Assembly (NCBI GenBank): GCA_963783095.1
Contig: CAWAMR010000020.1
Span: 1-64,000 of the forward strand
Direction: 5' to 3'
Length of the DNA stretch: 64,000 nucleotides
Origin: CAWAMR01 sp963783095
GTDB taxonomy: Bacteria > Planctomycetota > Planctomycetia > Gemmatales > Gemmataceae
Every line of letters begins with the position of its first letter. Position 1 is the first letter of the stretch. This document shows positions 18,126 through 27,136 of this stretch, one piece after another. The notes beneath the pieces are model-generated. The model ran no database searches and was not told where the DNA came from. It saw only the letters and a program-made list of their open reading frames with translations. Made by a program: the position numbers and the translations under genes.

Positions 18126-18665
18126 ATGAGCGCCATCGAGAAGATCTACAAAAGCGCTCGTCGCCGGTTGAGCATTCTCCAAGCAGATGCCCGTGAAGAA
18201 GCATGGAAGACTGCATATCTGGAAGCGGAACGCTGCCATTTCTTCGAGCTGGAGATTGCATCATTTGTCGAGAGCTTAGACTACCTCAAGGAACTCAATC
18301 GCTCATGGAGAATGGCGGTTTATCGCGCTATCGAAGAACCCGACGACGAACTGAATCAGCTAATCAAGGGATGCTTTGTGGAATGGTTGGAAGCGGCAAG
18401 ACAGATGGAAAATTCACTTCTGATGTTCGAGAGTCTAGGTTATGGGATTGAACGAGCAACCGAATTCCGTGAGGGTTGTACGGCAGTTGGGGCCATGACT
18501 GCAAATTGGGTCAGTCCGAGTCCCGCAAAATCACCGAGCATGCGGCAAGAAGAGATTTCCCCTGAAGAAGCGGAAGCATTACGTTCAATTCTCGAAAGAT
18601 CTCCAGGAATGCTGAGGGTCAACCCCTTGCCCCTGCCTGAAGGAAATGCTTCCTGTCTTCGCTAA
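18126..18665 (+). CDS. Hypothetical 179-residue protein
   Basis: Start ATG 18126 follows a good ribosome-binding site (GGAGGG, spacing about 6). The first 130 residues are predicted helical with many Glu/Arg and aromatic residues (LEAERCHFFELEIASFVESLDYLKEL), as in a helical bundle. The last 50 are Pro/Ser-rich and probably disordered. I see no signal peptide, membrane segment or catalytic motif and do not recognise the family. Its stop TAA overlaps an ATG of the downstream frame (TAATG), but the acetyltransferase proper probably starts later. Confidence 0.65.
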   Translation: MSAIEKIYKSARRRLSILQADAREEAWKTAYLEAERCHFFELEIASFVESLDYLKELNRSWRMAVYRAIEEPDDELNQLIKGCFVEWLEAARQMENSLLMFESLGYGIERATEFREGCTAVGAMTANWVSPSPAKSPSMRQEEISPEEAEALRSILERSPGMLRVNPLPLPEGNASCLR

Positions 18666-18808
18666 TGGAATATAACTCCGACCAAATTACCCCCTCTTCT
18701 TGCCAGACTGATTCAGCATCAAGGCTGATTTTCAGCCCTCGTCTTTCCAGGGCTGTTTTTTGGCGAATCATCGATAGTGGCCAAACCAGTAATTTAATCG
18801 AGCAGCAA

Positions 18809-19345
18809 ATGCTACAGCTCATTCGTATTCCGTTTTCTGAGGACCTACACCCTAAAGTACAACAGTTCGATTGCGGCACGAATATATGGGAGGTCGAGGT
18901 TTCGACGTGGATCAAGGCTCCCCGCGGCAGAGGGGGCGCGATCGACGAAATGGAAAACGGGGGATTATCCGTTTGGCTCTATGCAACTGCCGAAGGGGAA
19001 CTGGTCGGATTTGGTTCGCTTGGAGAGTCGGATCAGCGTTGGCCCAAAGATAAGGATCCGCCGATCAAAACGAGCGCGATTCCCTTTATGGGTGTGGATT
19101 GTCGATTCTGGGGAAAACCTCCGGGTAACTGGGAAGAGCGCTACTCTGCCCAGATCCTTCGGAACCTGATCGATGAAGCGATGAAATTCAAGGATACGCG
19201 TAAGTTGCTGAAATTGCTCGTCTGCGAACACAATATCGGGGCGATCAAGCTTTACGAGCGAATCGGATTCAAGGAATTCCACAAACCAAGAAAAGACATA
19301 GAGAATGGATTGCTTTACAAACGAATGGCAATCAGTTTGATCTGA
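18809..19345 (+). CDS. GNAT-family N-acetyltransferase
   Basis: A protein of about 178 residues from ATG 18809 (MLQLIRIPFSEDL). An in-frame ATG at 18665 exists, but the intervening 48 codons look non-coding and include a small GGCTGA/TCAGCC stem. GNAT features are beta4 GELVGFGSLGE, the acetyl-CoA loop region WEERYSAQILRNLIDEAMK and the C-terminal motif B NIGAIKLYERIGFKEF. The expected acceptor is an amine on a small molecule or protein; the substrate cannot be inferred. It stands alone between an unknown gene and a convergent propeller gene. Confidence 0.8.
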   Translation: MLQLIRIPFSEDLHPKVQQFDCGTNIWEVEVSTWIKAPRGRGGAIDEMENGGLSVWLYATAEGELVGFGSLGESDQRWPKDKDPPIKTSAIPFMGVDCRFWGKPPGNWEERYSAQILRNLIDEAMKFKDTRKLLKLLVCEHNIGAIKLYERIGFKEFHKPRKDIENGLLYKRMAISLI

Positions 19346-19437
19346 TTCGATTCATCCGCGTCCCGATCTATTCTGTGAAAGAGCCCTGAAGTAGGGCAAC
19401 ATTTACTTTCACTTTCGCCAGCCCGACTCCACCCCGG

Positions 19438-19467
19438 GGGAACGCCAATTTCCTGATTGGCGTTCCC
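19438..19467. terminator. Bidirectional terminator-like hairpin
   Basis: Perfect 12-bp stem GGGAACGCCAAT (19438-19449) / ATTGGCGTTCCC (19456-19467) with a six-base loop. It lies between the convergent GNAT gene (ends 19345) and the propeller gene (ends 19485). There is no long T-run, so intrinsic termination is likely by position but not proven. Confidence 0.65.
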
Positions 19468-19484
19468 AGATTTCGTCTGCCAAA

Positions 19485-20879
19485 CTATGGCTTCGCAGGC
19501 AAAAGAACCCTCACCTTTCCTTGCACTTGAACCGGCGCGATTCCGCCCCGTATTGCCGGCGGCGGTGTAAGAGGCAGTGAGCCAACCGGCGTTCCTTGGT
19601 CCGACATCCCGGTTGGACTCTTCGTCTCCGGTGTGAATTTGAGCCGATAGTCCTGGCGAATGAACTCGATCGTTGAAGTTTTCGGATCGGCGGTCAAAGC
19701 ATAGAACTGCCCATTCGGCGGAACTTCGCGGGGTTTGACCAGCACCTTTCCCGTCTTCTTGTCGAGCGCAACGATCTTCATCCCGGTGCCGACGAATGCT
19801 GCACCGTTCATCAAAGCGTATTGATGGCAGCCTATCATCACCGGCAAATCCTGGAATTGCTCCATCACCAGTTCCTGATTTTCCAGTTGTTCATCGGTGA
19901 ACCAAAGTCGTTTGCCGCTGATCCGATCGAACGCATACATCACGCCGTTCACCTTGATTGTGCGGATACCGACGGTCACGCTTGGATTTTGATTGAAGTT
20001 GTTCTTGATCGGGCGATTCAGCATGACGTAGAACCGATCTCGATCGGTGATTAACAACGCCTCGTTGACCTTGTCCATCTGGCCGGCCAGTTTGTCGGCA
20101 TCGAGTTTTCCGGTAAAGATTTCTTTGCCGTCCTTGATGTTGAAGACCACTACTTCACCCTTTTCGGAAACGAATCCGGAGAGATTCCGATCGTCGGAGC
20201 GAAGGATCATGGCGTTGCCGCTCAACTCGCGCTTCCAGTCGTCCTTGCCCGTCAATACGTCGTAGAGCCTTAAGGTCTTCTTGTCGCCCTGTTCGTCAAT
20301 GACCAGCACCCGACGGCCGAAGATCTTCGACCGTTTCAGGTTGTTGAACACGGGCGTAGAATCCTGCACGTCGATGCCGACACCATCGGCGGCCCGAATC
20401 GCCTTCACGGACGTCAAGACCCCATCGGCGTTTGACTCGAAGATAAACACGTGATGTTCATCGCCCATCAACTGGACGCGCGGCGAGACATTCGACTTGG
20501 TCCAGAGAACCGTTCCCTTGGCCGGATCGACGGCCACCAGGCCCTCGCGGGTAATCAGGCAAATGTACGACGCCTCGATGACGCCGACATGCCCGACCTT
20601 CTGCGTCCAGCCATCCTGGTAGTAAAGCCGAACGCCGTCGGCTTCGTGTTCCTGTCGAACCGGGGCCGGCTGGGCCGGCGGACTTTTACCGAACAGGTTG
20701 TACTCCCATAGTTTCCGCTTGTCGGCGAGATCGTAGGCATAGACCATGTTGTTCAGATTGAGGATCAACAAGTGGCCGCGAATCTGAGCAAACTTGATGG
20801 TTATTGGTTTGCGGATAGTTGTAGATGTAGGCCGGTTGCGGCAACGGATTGGACTTGAACTTTTCCTCGCCCGTGACAC
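19485..20879 (-). CDS. PQQ-type beta-propeller secreted protein, C-terminal fragment (part 3 of 3)
   Basis: A 464-residue frame, genuine from about 20800. It has repeated propeller blades of the PQQ/BamB type: NMVYAYDLADKRKLWEYN, GLVAVDPAKGTVLWTKSN, VMYAFDRISGKRLWF and KIVALDKKTGKVLV. Each holds a x(A/V)xDxx(T/S)Gxxx(L/V)W-like motif. The C-terminus is Pro-rich (GSLPLTPPPAIRGG). It joins part 2 after a shift near 20800. The whole gene, 24503 to 19485, is about 1,670 residues, far longer than BamB (about 390). Role unknown; probably an extracytoplasmic scaffold. Confidence 0.8.
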   Translation of the reverse strand: MSRARKSSSPIRCRNRPTSTTIRKPITIKFAQIRGHLLILNLNNMVYAYDLADKRKLWEYNLFGKSPPAQPAPVRQEHEADGVRLYYQDGWTQKVGHVGVIEASYICLITREGLVAVDPAKGTVLWTKSNVSPRVQLMGDEHHVFIFESNADGVLTSVKAIRAADGVGIDVQDSTPVFNNLKRSKIFGRRVLVIDEQGDKKTLRLYDVLTGKDDWKRELSGNAMILRSDDRNLSGFVSEKGEVVVFNIKDGKEIFTGKLDADKLAGQMDKVNEALLITDRDRFYVMLNRPIKNNFNQNPSVTVGIRTIKVNGVMYAFDRISGKRLWFTDEQLENQELVMEQFQDLPVMIGCHQYALMNGAAFVGTGMKIVALDKKTGKVLVKPREVPPNGQFYALTADPKTSTIEFIRQDYRLKFTPETKSPTGMSDQGTPVGSLPLTPPPAIRGGIAPVQVQGKVRVLLPAKP

Positions 20880-21192
20880 GATCGATCACGCGCAGGGCCC
20901 ACATTCCGGTGAACTGATAATTCATATCCATCACGATTCGGTGCCGATTGTAGAACGGCATCGGATCGCCATCCGGCTCAATGGTAAACGACTGCTGCTG
21001 GGGCTGGCCGTTGAAGGCATTCTGAATGACTTCCGCTTTCAGCGCAGCGTTCGTCCATGAAGTGCGGAGCGGTTCCAAATAAGGCAGGAAGCGCTTGTCG
21101 GTAATGAGTTCATTGAAGAAGTCTCCACCCGTCTTGCCGTCGCGGATCTTGACGTTGGTGTAATTCTTGCCCAGTTCGGCGTAGAGAGCCAC
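20686..21192 (-). CDS. PQQ-type beta-propeller secreted protein, middle fragment (part 2 of 3)
   Basis: Genuine sequence runs from about 21255 to about 20800 in this frame: ALYAELGKNYTNVKIRDGKTGGDFFNELITDKRFLPYLEP, then a blade beginning MWALRVIDRVTGEEKF. Both ends of the frame are shifted against the neighbours: part 1 switches here near 21255 (a GC-rich run), and part 3 takes over near 20800. It has no independent start signal. Confidence 0.7.
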   Translation of the reverse strand: MALYAELGKNYTNVKIRDGKTGGDFFNELITDKRFLPYLEPLRTSWTNAALKAEVIQNAFNGQPQQQSFTIEPDGDPMPFYNRHRIVMDMNYQFTGMWALRVIDRVTGEEKFKSNPLPQPAYIYNYPQTNNHQVCSDSRPLVDPQSEQHGLCLRSRRQAETMGVQPVR

Positions 21193-24100
21193 CGCATCGT
21201 CCAGGAGCCCCTTGCGAATGTAAAGCCGGGCAAGGGTTTCGATGGCGGCGCTGCGGGCACTGGTTCATCGAGCGTCTTGAGGCTCAGAAGGATGTTCTCG
21301 GCCTCGCGAATGTCGTCTTCGTTGTTGGTCGTGATCAATTTGTCGGCGAGCAACAACCTGGCATCGTTTCCTGCCGGGAAGCGGGTGCCGAAAACTCGAA
21401 CGAAACCGCGAATTTCCGCAAGGTCACCCTTGGTTTGGACTTCGATCCATCGATCTTGCGCCTTCTTCTCCAGCGGCGCGCTGCTCGGCAGTGGCTTTCT
21501 CCAGCATGTGGTTGATCCGTCCAGCGCCGAGACATCGGGGCGAGTCAACGTGCCCGGCTGATCGATCGAGGGCACCAACTCCCGCGTTCCGGCCAGCGCG
21601 CCAAACGACAGATAATTGTCGAATGCCTCCACCAGTTTACCCTGGCTTTCCTTGCCCTTGGCGATCAAGCAGAAATAATTCGACTTGCGCCGAAGTTCCT
21701 CTTCGATCAGCAATTGCTTCTTGTAAGGCTCTGTCATATCCGGAATCGGAACCTCACAAAGCTCCTTGTACTCGACGAGATACTGCTCGCCGCCGTTGAA
21801 ATCTTTCTGCAACAACTCGGTGATGGCTTCGTAGAGTTTCTCGCGCGCCTTCGCCTTGGTGTCGTCGTTGGGCTTGTTTTCCAGACACCGCTTGAGGATC
21901 TTGATCGCTTCGGAGAGTTTGCCATCATCCAGTTTCAGGTCGCCCATCTCGGCAAGCCCGATCGGATCATTGTTGTCCTTCTTGAGGCGGGCCTCCATTT
22001 CGGCGATCTTGACCTCCAATTGCGGATAGCAAGTCAGGTTGAAAGCGTTTTGCGAAAACATCGCTCCGTCGAAGAAGACGAGATTTCCCGTCTGGTGCTT
22101 TTTGCGCGAGCGCGTTTTGGCCTCGACCACCCCGGTCATCACATTGATGGACCAGATCTCCGGATCTTTCGAGTCCGGCGCGGACTTGATCGGCAGATAA
22201 TAGATGTCCTTGCTGGCCGTGCCGACTCCCGAAGGCGTTCCAATCGGGATGATATTGCCGATTTGTTTGCCCTTGTCGTTGAGATCCAGGAACCGAACGC
22301 CGGTTCGGCTCACCACCATCACGCGATTCTCGAAAACACCCGCGATGTAGAGATCATCGGAGCTGCGCGCTACTTCCCAGAGCTGTTCGCCGTCGCGAAG
22401 ATTCAAACAAAGCACTGAAGTCGAATCGTAGGCGCTGAAAACAACCTTGCCATTGGCGATGATCGGCGTCGAACAGCGCCAACGCTCCTGATTCAGGTTC
22501 TGGTTCGGCTGAGGCTGCGGGAATGGTCTTCTGCCAATGAACGGCTGCTCCATTCCGACATTTACGGGATTCGCTGCTTTATAGGACTTGGCCCAGATCA
22601 GGCTGTGCGACAACAAATCCACGCCGAGAACCGCACCGGCATTGGTCGGACAGACGAGAACATTATCGCTGTACGCGAGATTGATACCCTGAATGCGTCG
22701 ATGAGTATCGTTGGGCATCGAAACATTGGGCGAACCGAGCGGCTGCGACCAGACCAGTCCAGGCTGTTTCTCAGAATCGACCTTGTACGGGTCGAGGCAG
22801 ACGAGTCGAAGTTCTCGATCTTTTTCCAGCACCACGTAGAGCTTGCCGCCCAGAGGCATGGGAGCCCCGAGGAACAGGGCATCGCTGAGAACGCTCTTGG
22901 CAGTCTCGGGAACGTCTTCACCCTGCGGAGCAAATTTCTTGTTCGTGCTGTAGCCGCCCGCCTTCCAGATCAACTTGCCGGTTTCGAGGTTCAGGGCGAC
23001 GAGCTTATTGGCTCTTACCTGATGGTCGAACGGTCCAAAATTCATCGGTTGACCGCCGTTGAATTGACCGAATTGCTGGGTCATGTACTGGGGATGCGGC
23101 GGAACCGCAAGATCATCAACAAAGTAAACATTGGTCCCATCGTGGCTCAACGACCCGAGCAACCCGTTCTCGAAGAAAATGCCAAACGGCCCGTTCTGGG
23201 GAAAATACCAGGGGTTCCACCAGGACGTCAGGGTTGAGCGTTTGTTGCCGGTCAGCATCGAGAGCAGGCTGCCCTCGCATTCCGCCCCCCATTCCATTTC
23301 CCCGGCCTTGACGCCTGCAACCGGATCATCGCGAGTGGCAACGCAATAAATCCCCTCGTAATTGCGGATGATGACTTTGCCCGAAGAAGCGATCGGGAAA
23401 AAGGCGGGGATGGGTGGGATATTGGGACGGGCGTCCATCGCCGTCATTACTTGCTTCAAGTTCTGCTCGATCCAGTCGAAACTGTTGGCCTTCGACTTTT
23501 TGTCATCTTCATTATTGATCGGCATCAACGGAACCTGCCACAAAGGCTCCAGAAACGGCCGGCTCCCTTTGCCTTGAGCATTGTTGGCCGTGTTGCCGCG
23601 CGGCGAAGCCCAGTCGTTTTGATTGAGCGGCTTGCTGAGGGACAATGGCTTCTTGTACTCGGTTTCGAGTTGTGCCAGAGTCAGTTTTCTTCCCGAAATC
23701 GTGACATCTTTGTTGCCGATCTCTTTACTGAGCCGAGCCCAGTAATTCTCAGCGATGACTTCATAGCGTTTGCGAGTCGGTTCGTCGCTGCGGGCACCGG
23801 CTTCGAGTGCCAGGCGCTTGTTGGCCAGCGCCGCCATGAACAGCACACGAGGCGCGATGACTTCATCCGGGTTCCGTTCGGTAAAGCGCTCAAAAGTTCT
23901 CGAAGCAGCGGAATATCGGCCGCGATCGAGGTAGTATTTGCCCAGAAGTACGGTTGCTTCCGCGCCGGCCTTGGTGTGAAAGTAGCGCTCGGAGATCTCG
24001 GCGAGTTGGGTGAAATTATTGGCAGCGTTGGCTTGTTTGAGGGCATCGGCAGCAACCGGTCCAACTTCACCCTGGTAAAACTCCCGGCCTTGTTTGGGGA

Positions 24101-24503
24101 AAGTGCCAATGATGCGATTCACCTCAAGCCGAACGCTGACGGGTCTCAACTTGCCCGTATCTCTGCCCTTGTCATCCAGAATCGCCGTTTCATACAGGCT
24201 ATCGCGCTGCTCATCGAGCAAACTTTGGAGTGCAAAGATGATGTCTTTCCAATCTTCGGCGGGCATCTCATCTTTACCTGCCAGATGCTTCTTGACCGAG
24301 TTGATCTTCTTCTTGGCATTTTCGCTGATATTCAGGCCGAATGCATCAGTTGAGCGCAAGTCCTTATCAGGCTCCTTATCTTTCGAAGGCAAAGGAGGGA
24401 CCGCAACCTTTTTTACTTGCCCCAGGGTGATCTGGGTCAATAGTGCAGCAGTCAAAAAGCCAACGACGCCGAGGAGAATACGCGAATTGCGGATGGGAGA
24501 CAT
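21039..24503 (-). CDS. PQQ-type beta-propeller secreted protein, N-terminal fragment (part 1 of 3)
   Basis: Start ATG 24503, preceded by GAGGAAG at good spacing; an in-frame ATG at 24533 is less well placed. Signal peptide RILLGVVGFLTAALLTQITLG. Residues 60-330 are helical and contain TPR-like segments (GAEATVLLGKYYLDRGRYSAASRTFERF). Propeller blades start near 390 (GKVIIRNYEGIYCVATRD, KLVALNLETGKLIWKAGG, TSVLCLNLRDGEQLWEVA). A second TPR block follows near 850-960 (AEMGDLKLDDGKLSEAIKILKRCLENKPND). Two compensating shifts lie near 21480-21530. TPR plus propeller suggests a periplasmic protein-protein scaffold; no catalytic residues are seen. Confidence 0.85.
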   Translation of the reverse strand: MSPIRNSRILLGVVGFLTAALLTQITLGQVKKVAVPPLPSKDKEPDKDLRSTDAFGLNISENAKKKINSVKKHLAGKDEMPAEDWKDIIFALQSLLDEQRDSLYETAILDDKGRDTGKLRPVSVRLEVNRIIGTFPKQGREFYQGEVGPVAADALKQANAANNFTQLAEISERYFHTKAGAEATVLLGKYYLDRGRYSAASRTFERFTERNPDEVIAPRVLFMAALANKRLALEAGARSDEPTRKRYEVIAENYWARLSKEIGNKDVTISGRKLTLAQLETEYKKPLSLSKPLNQNDWASPRGNTANNAQGKGSRPFLEPLWQVPLMPINNEDDKKSKANSFDWIEQNLKQVMTAMDARPNIPPIPAFFPIASSGKVIIRNYEGIYCVATRDDPVAGVKAGEMEWGAECEGSLLSMLTGNKRSTLTSWWNPWYFPQNGPFGIFFENGLLGSLSHDGTNVYFVDDLAVPPHPQYMTQQFGQFNGGQPMNFGPFDHQVRANKLVALNLETGKLIWKAGGYSTNKKFAPQGEDVPETAKSVLSDALFLGAPMPLGGKLYVVLEKDRELRLVCLDPYKVDSEKQPGLVWSQPLGSPNVSMPNDTHRRIQGINLAYSDNVLVCPTNAGAVLGVDLLSHSLIWAKSYKAANPVNVGMEQPFIGRRPFPQPQPNQNLNQERWRCSTPIIANGKVVFSAYDSTSVLCLNLRDGEQLWEVARSSDDLYIAGVFENRVMVVSRTGVRFLDLNDKGKQIGNIIPIGTPSGVGTASKDIYYLPIKSAPDSKDPEIWSINVMTGVVEAKTRSRKKHQTGNLVFFDGAMFSQNAFNLTCYPQLEVKIAEMEARLKKDNNDPIGLAEMGDLKLDDGKLSEAIKILKRCLENKPNDDTKAKAREKLYEAITELLQKDFNGGEQYLVEYKELCEVPIPDMTEPYKKQLLIEEELRRKSNYFCLIAKGKESQGKLVEAFDNYLSFGALAGTRELVPSIDQPGTLTRPDVSALDGSTTCWRKPLPSSAPLEKKAQDRWIEVQTKGDLAEIRGFVRVFGTRFPAGNDARLLLADKLITTNNEDDIREAENILLSLKTLDEPVPAAPPSKPLPGFTFARGSWTMRWLSTPNWARITPTSRSATARRVETSSMNSLPTSASCLIWNRSALHGRTLR

Positions 24504-24732
24504 GTGTTTGCTTCCTCGTTTCAAGGGGGACACGACGGCAGAGTCGAGAATGCTTGCCCCAAGGGATTGTGGCAGAGAACACGCCCCACCACAAGGAAAA
24601 ATCGATGCTTGTTACCTGATTGGTCTAGTCTATCGAAGTTGGGATCGCTGCTTCAAGTGCAACGCGCGGGCAAGACTGACACACTGTGATTGACGAACCA
24701 GATTGATCGAACTAACCGGCCGGTAGCTTCGA

Positions 24733-25131
24733 TCATTTCATCCGCTTGAACTCGACTACCTTGCCTTTCGAGTCGACCGTGACCAATACCTCGTTCGTCA
24801 ATGTCTTGATCGTGCTGGTTTCGTTGGCCTCTTTGCCATCTTTCTTTGCCGTCAACATAATCTTGTCTCCATCCACCTTATAAGTGCCCGCCGGGACGGC
24901 GATTTCCTTTCCTTTCGCGTTCATGTGGAAAACCACATTACCGTCCGTAGTGAACTCTATTCCGCTCCCCGGCGGCATATCCCCTTTTGTTGCGGTCCAG
25001 TTCCCAACGATTTTCTGCGCATTGGACATGCTTCCACTAGAATCTCCACCACTGCCGGTCGTGGTGGATGACTTGCAGCCAACGAGGGCAACGATAAAAC
25101 AGAACAGGAGAGCGAACAGTGAACGGGTCAT
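24733..25131 (-). CDS. Small lipoprotein, Gemmata-type paralogous family (TIGR03066-like)
   Basis: A 132-residue protein. The start ATG 25131 has AGGAAA upstream. The leader MTRSLFALLFCFIVALVGC ends in a lipobox (LVGC), so the mature protein is lipid-anchored at the Cys. A Ser/Thr/Gly linker is followed by a small beta-rich domain: KIVGNWTATKGDMPPGSGIEFTTDGNVVF...GTYKVDGDKIMLT. That layout resembles the lipocalin-like paralogous family first defined in Gemmata obscuriglobus; the assignment is from memory of the motif pattern. It is divergent from the radical SAM gene. Confidence 0.75.
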   Translation of the reverse strand: MTRSLFALLFCFIVALVGCKSSTTTGSGGDSSGSMSNAQKIVGNWTATKGDMPPGSGIEFTTDGNVVFHMNAKGKEIAVPAGTYKVDGDKIMLTAKKDGKEANETSTIKTLTNEVLVTVDSKGKVVEFKRMK

Positions 25132-25259
25132 TGGATGTTTCCTTTCATACGGCACTGGATAATGAATCTTTCCCAAGTGTTGGGAACGGTAGGTATGATA
25201 CTGATCCACACTTTGTCGGATACACTTTGATTTGTTTGCTTTAACTGGAGTATCGTCTG

Positions 25260-26363
25260 ATGACCAGTTCGTCGCCTGCTGTCCCATCTTTCGATCGAGG
25301 CGTATCCCGTGTTGAAGGAACCAAGCAGCGAACATTTCGACCAAACTATCTATCATTCGCCGGAACGTATCAGTGCAATCTGAGTTGTCCGCATTGCTGC
25401 GTGCCTATTGAATGGACCGATCGGCTCGAGATTTCAACGGCGCTGCGCTTTCTTGAAGATGCTTATGCTTCAGGGATTCGCATTCTCGGATTTACCGGGG
25501 GTGAACCGTTCATCTATCCGGAATTCGTCATTGCTTTGACCCGCCGGGGCGCGGAACTGGGCTATCGATTCGACAAAGTGATGACCAATGGCGTTTGGTA
25601 TGAAGACGAAGCCCAGCTCGCCGAAGTTTTGACGAAACTCAAGGAAGCGGGATTTAGCGGCAAACTCGGCTTGAGCGTCGATAAATTCCACGGCATTCAC
25701 ACCGCCAAGCTGGCAACATTCTGCCAAGTAACGCGCTGCATTTTCGAGCGCGACACCATCCTTTCGCTTTCCTATGCGAGCAGCAATCCCGATAAGGGGC
25801 TCGAACCTATTCACAAGCTGGCAAAAGAACTCGATGCCGTGATCGACTGGTCGGACCTTTTGCACCGTTATTTATTGGTCGCGCCCGATTTCACGATGAC
25901 GCTCAACTGGAACCACCTGGCGACGGTGGAGCGAGCAGAGAAACTGCCGGGCAATCCGTGGGATGGAAAGTGGTTTGCCGAGGATTATTGCGAAGGACCA
26001 GGACAGGCATTGATCGTGAATCCGCGCGGCGAGGTGAAACCATGTTGCGGCTTTGCCTCCGATCTCGATCAACTGACGATCGGCAACATCTACACCGATT
26101 CGGTGGAGCGGGTGATTGAGCAGGGAAGGAATCATCCTTATGTGGGGAAGGTATTCCGCGAAGGCTTGACCGCGATTCGGGATGAGATTTTCGCGCGCGA
26201 TCCGAATGCCTTACCGGGAGCGACATCGAATCACTGTTACTTTTGCTGGTACGTTCTGGCGCGCGGGGCATTCGATTCCACGCGGACGAATTCAACCGAT
26301 CGGCTTGGGGGCGGCGGTCAGTGGGAGAAACTGGGAGCGATTTCATTGCCGGTCGTAAGCTAA
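25260..26363 (+). CDS. Radical SAM protein with C-terminal SPASM-like cysteines
   Basis: A 367-residue protein. The radical SAM motif CNLSCPHC (CxxxCxxC) at about residues 41-48 binds the [4Fe-4S] cluster; FTGGEPFIYPE is the SAM-binding GGE motif. The core continues with KLGLSVDKFHGIHT. C-terminal cysteines (YCEGPGQALIVNPRGEVKPCCGF and NHCYFCWYV) resemble a SPASM/twitch auxiliary cluster domain. These enzymes usually modify peptides or carbohydrates; no precursor peptide or maturation partner is recognised nearby, so the substrate is unknown. The gene is intact and stands alone, divergent from the lipoprotein. Confidence 0.85.
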   Translation: MTSSSPAVPSFDRGVSRVEGTKQRTFRPNYLSFAGTYQCNLSCPHCCVPIEWTDRLEISTALRFLEDAYASGIRILGFTGGEPFIYPEFVIALTRRGAELGYRFDKVMTNGVWYEDEAQLAEVLTKLKEAGFSGKLGLSVDKFHGIHTAKLATFCQVTRCIFERDTILSLSYASSNPDKGLEPIHKLAKELDAVIDWSDLLHRYLLVAPDFTMTLNWNHLATVERAEKLPGNPWDGKWFAEDYCEGPGQALIVNPRGEVKPCCGFASDLDQLTIGNIYTDSVERVIEQGRNHPYVGKVFREGLTAIRDEIFARDPNALPGATSNHCYFCWYVLARGAFDSTRTNSTDRLGGGGQWEKLGAISLPVVS

Positions 26364-26443
26364 AGCCGCATCTCCAGAATTGCCCTGCTGGACACGAATC
26401 GAGTATAGTGATGGAAAATCGATCGTGACGGAAGGAGGTCGAG

Positions 26444-27085
26444 ATGAGCGTTCCTTTGCTGCCGCTGCCGCCCGAATTGCATGACGATTTAGTCGCGGAA
26501 GAAGATCGCGCCGGTTGCGAATTCGTCAACAGTGAGTGGAGAGAGAAGCACCCTTCGTCTCCTGTGCGAAAATACCACGACCGCGAGGGCTTCGAGTTCG
26601 TCAACGGAGAATGGAAGGAGAAAAACTTGAGTGGAAAATCCAGCCGGGTTGCCATTCGCCTTTCCACCCGCCTCGACTCGCACGCTGAAACTCAGCGATT
26701 GGGCATCGTGCTGGACAGTGAGACAGGCTACCAGATCTTCCCGCAGGAACCGCGCCGAATCCGCAAGCCCGACCTGTCATTCATCCGGTTTGGCCGGCTG
26801 CCGAACGATGAGATTCCCGATGGCAACATGGTGATTCCGCCCGACCTTGCCGTGGAAGTGATTTCTCCCAACGACGAAGTGGTCGATCTGAACAAGAAGG
26901 TGATGGAGTACCTCGGCGCAGGTGTGAAGCTGATTTGGATTCTATACCCAGAAACAAAGTCGGTCTGGATCATCCGTCCCGATGGGACAGCGAACTGGCT
27001 GGCGGGAGAAGGCGAACTAAGCGGCGAATCGGTTGTTCCCGGCTTTAAGGTCAACATCTCCTTGTTATTTCAGGAAACTCGATAA
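26444..27085 (+). CDS. Uma2-family PD-(D/E)xK nuclease with duplicated N-terminal motif
   Basis: A 213-residue protein with a strong ribosome-binding site (GGAAGGAGG) before ATG 26444. Uma2 core: KPDLSFIRFGRLPNDEIPDG, then DLAVEVISPNDE (catalytic E-x-x region) and KKVMEYLGAGVKLIWILYP with the Lys, as in the restriction-endonuclease fold. The N-terminus holds two copies of a CEFVNSEWREK / FEFVNGEWKEK segment 25 codons apart; normal Uma2 proteins have one such ELVDGE-like segment. The role of Uma2 proteins is not established; they are highly amplified in planctomycetes and cyanobacteria. Confidence 0.88.
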   Translation: MSVPLLPLPPELHDDLVAEEDRAGCEFVNSEWREKHPSSPVRKYHDREGFEFVNGEWKEKNLSGKSSRVAIRLSTRLDSHAETQRLGIVLDSETGYQIFPQEPRRIRKPDLSFIRFGRLPNDEIPDGNMVIPPDLAVEVISPNDEVVDLNKKVMEYLGAGVKLIWILYPETKSVWIIRPDGTANWLAGEGELSGESVVPGFKVNISLLFQETR

Positions 27086-27136
27086 CCGATCAGGTCATTA
27101 CGTGCTGCAAGAAAATGTTTGAAGGAGGAATTGTCA

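Noticed and set aside
18665..18808. N-terminal extension of the GNAT protein from the overlapping ATG at 18665
   Set aside because: The first 48 codons contain a hairpin and no GNAT-like strands, while MLQLIRIPFSEDL at 18809 fits the usual start of such acetyltransferases. The extension cannot be excluded outright.
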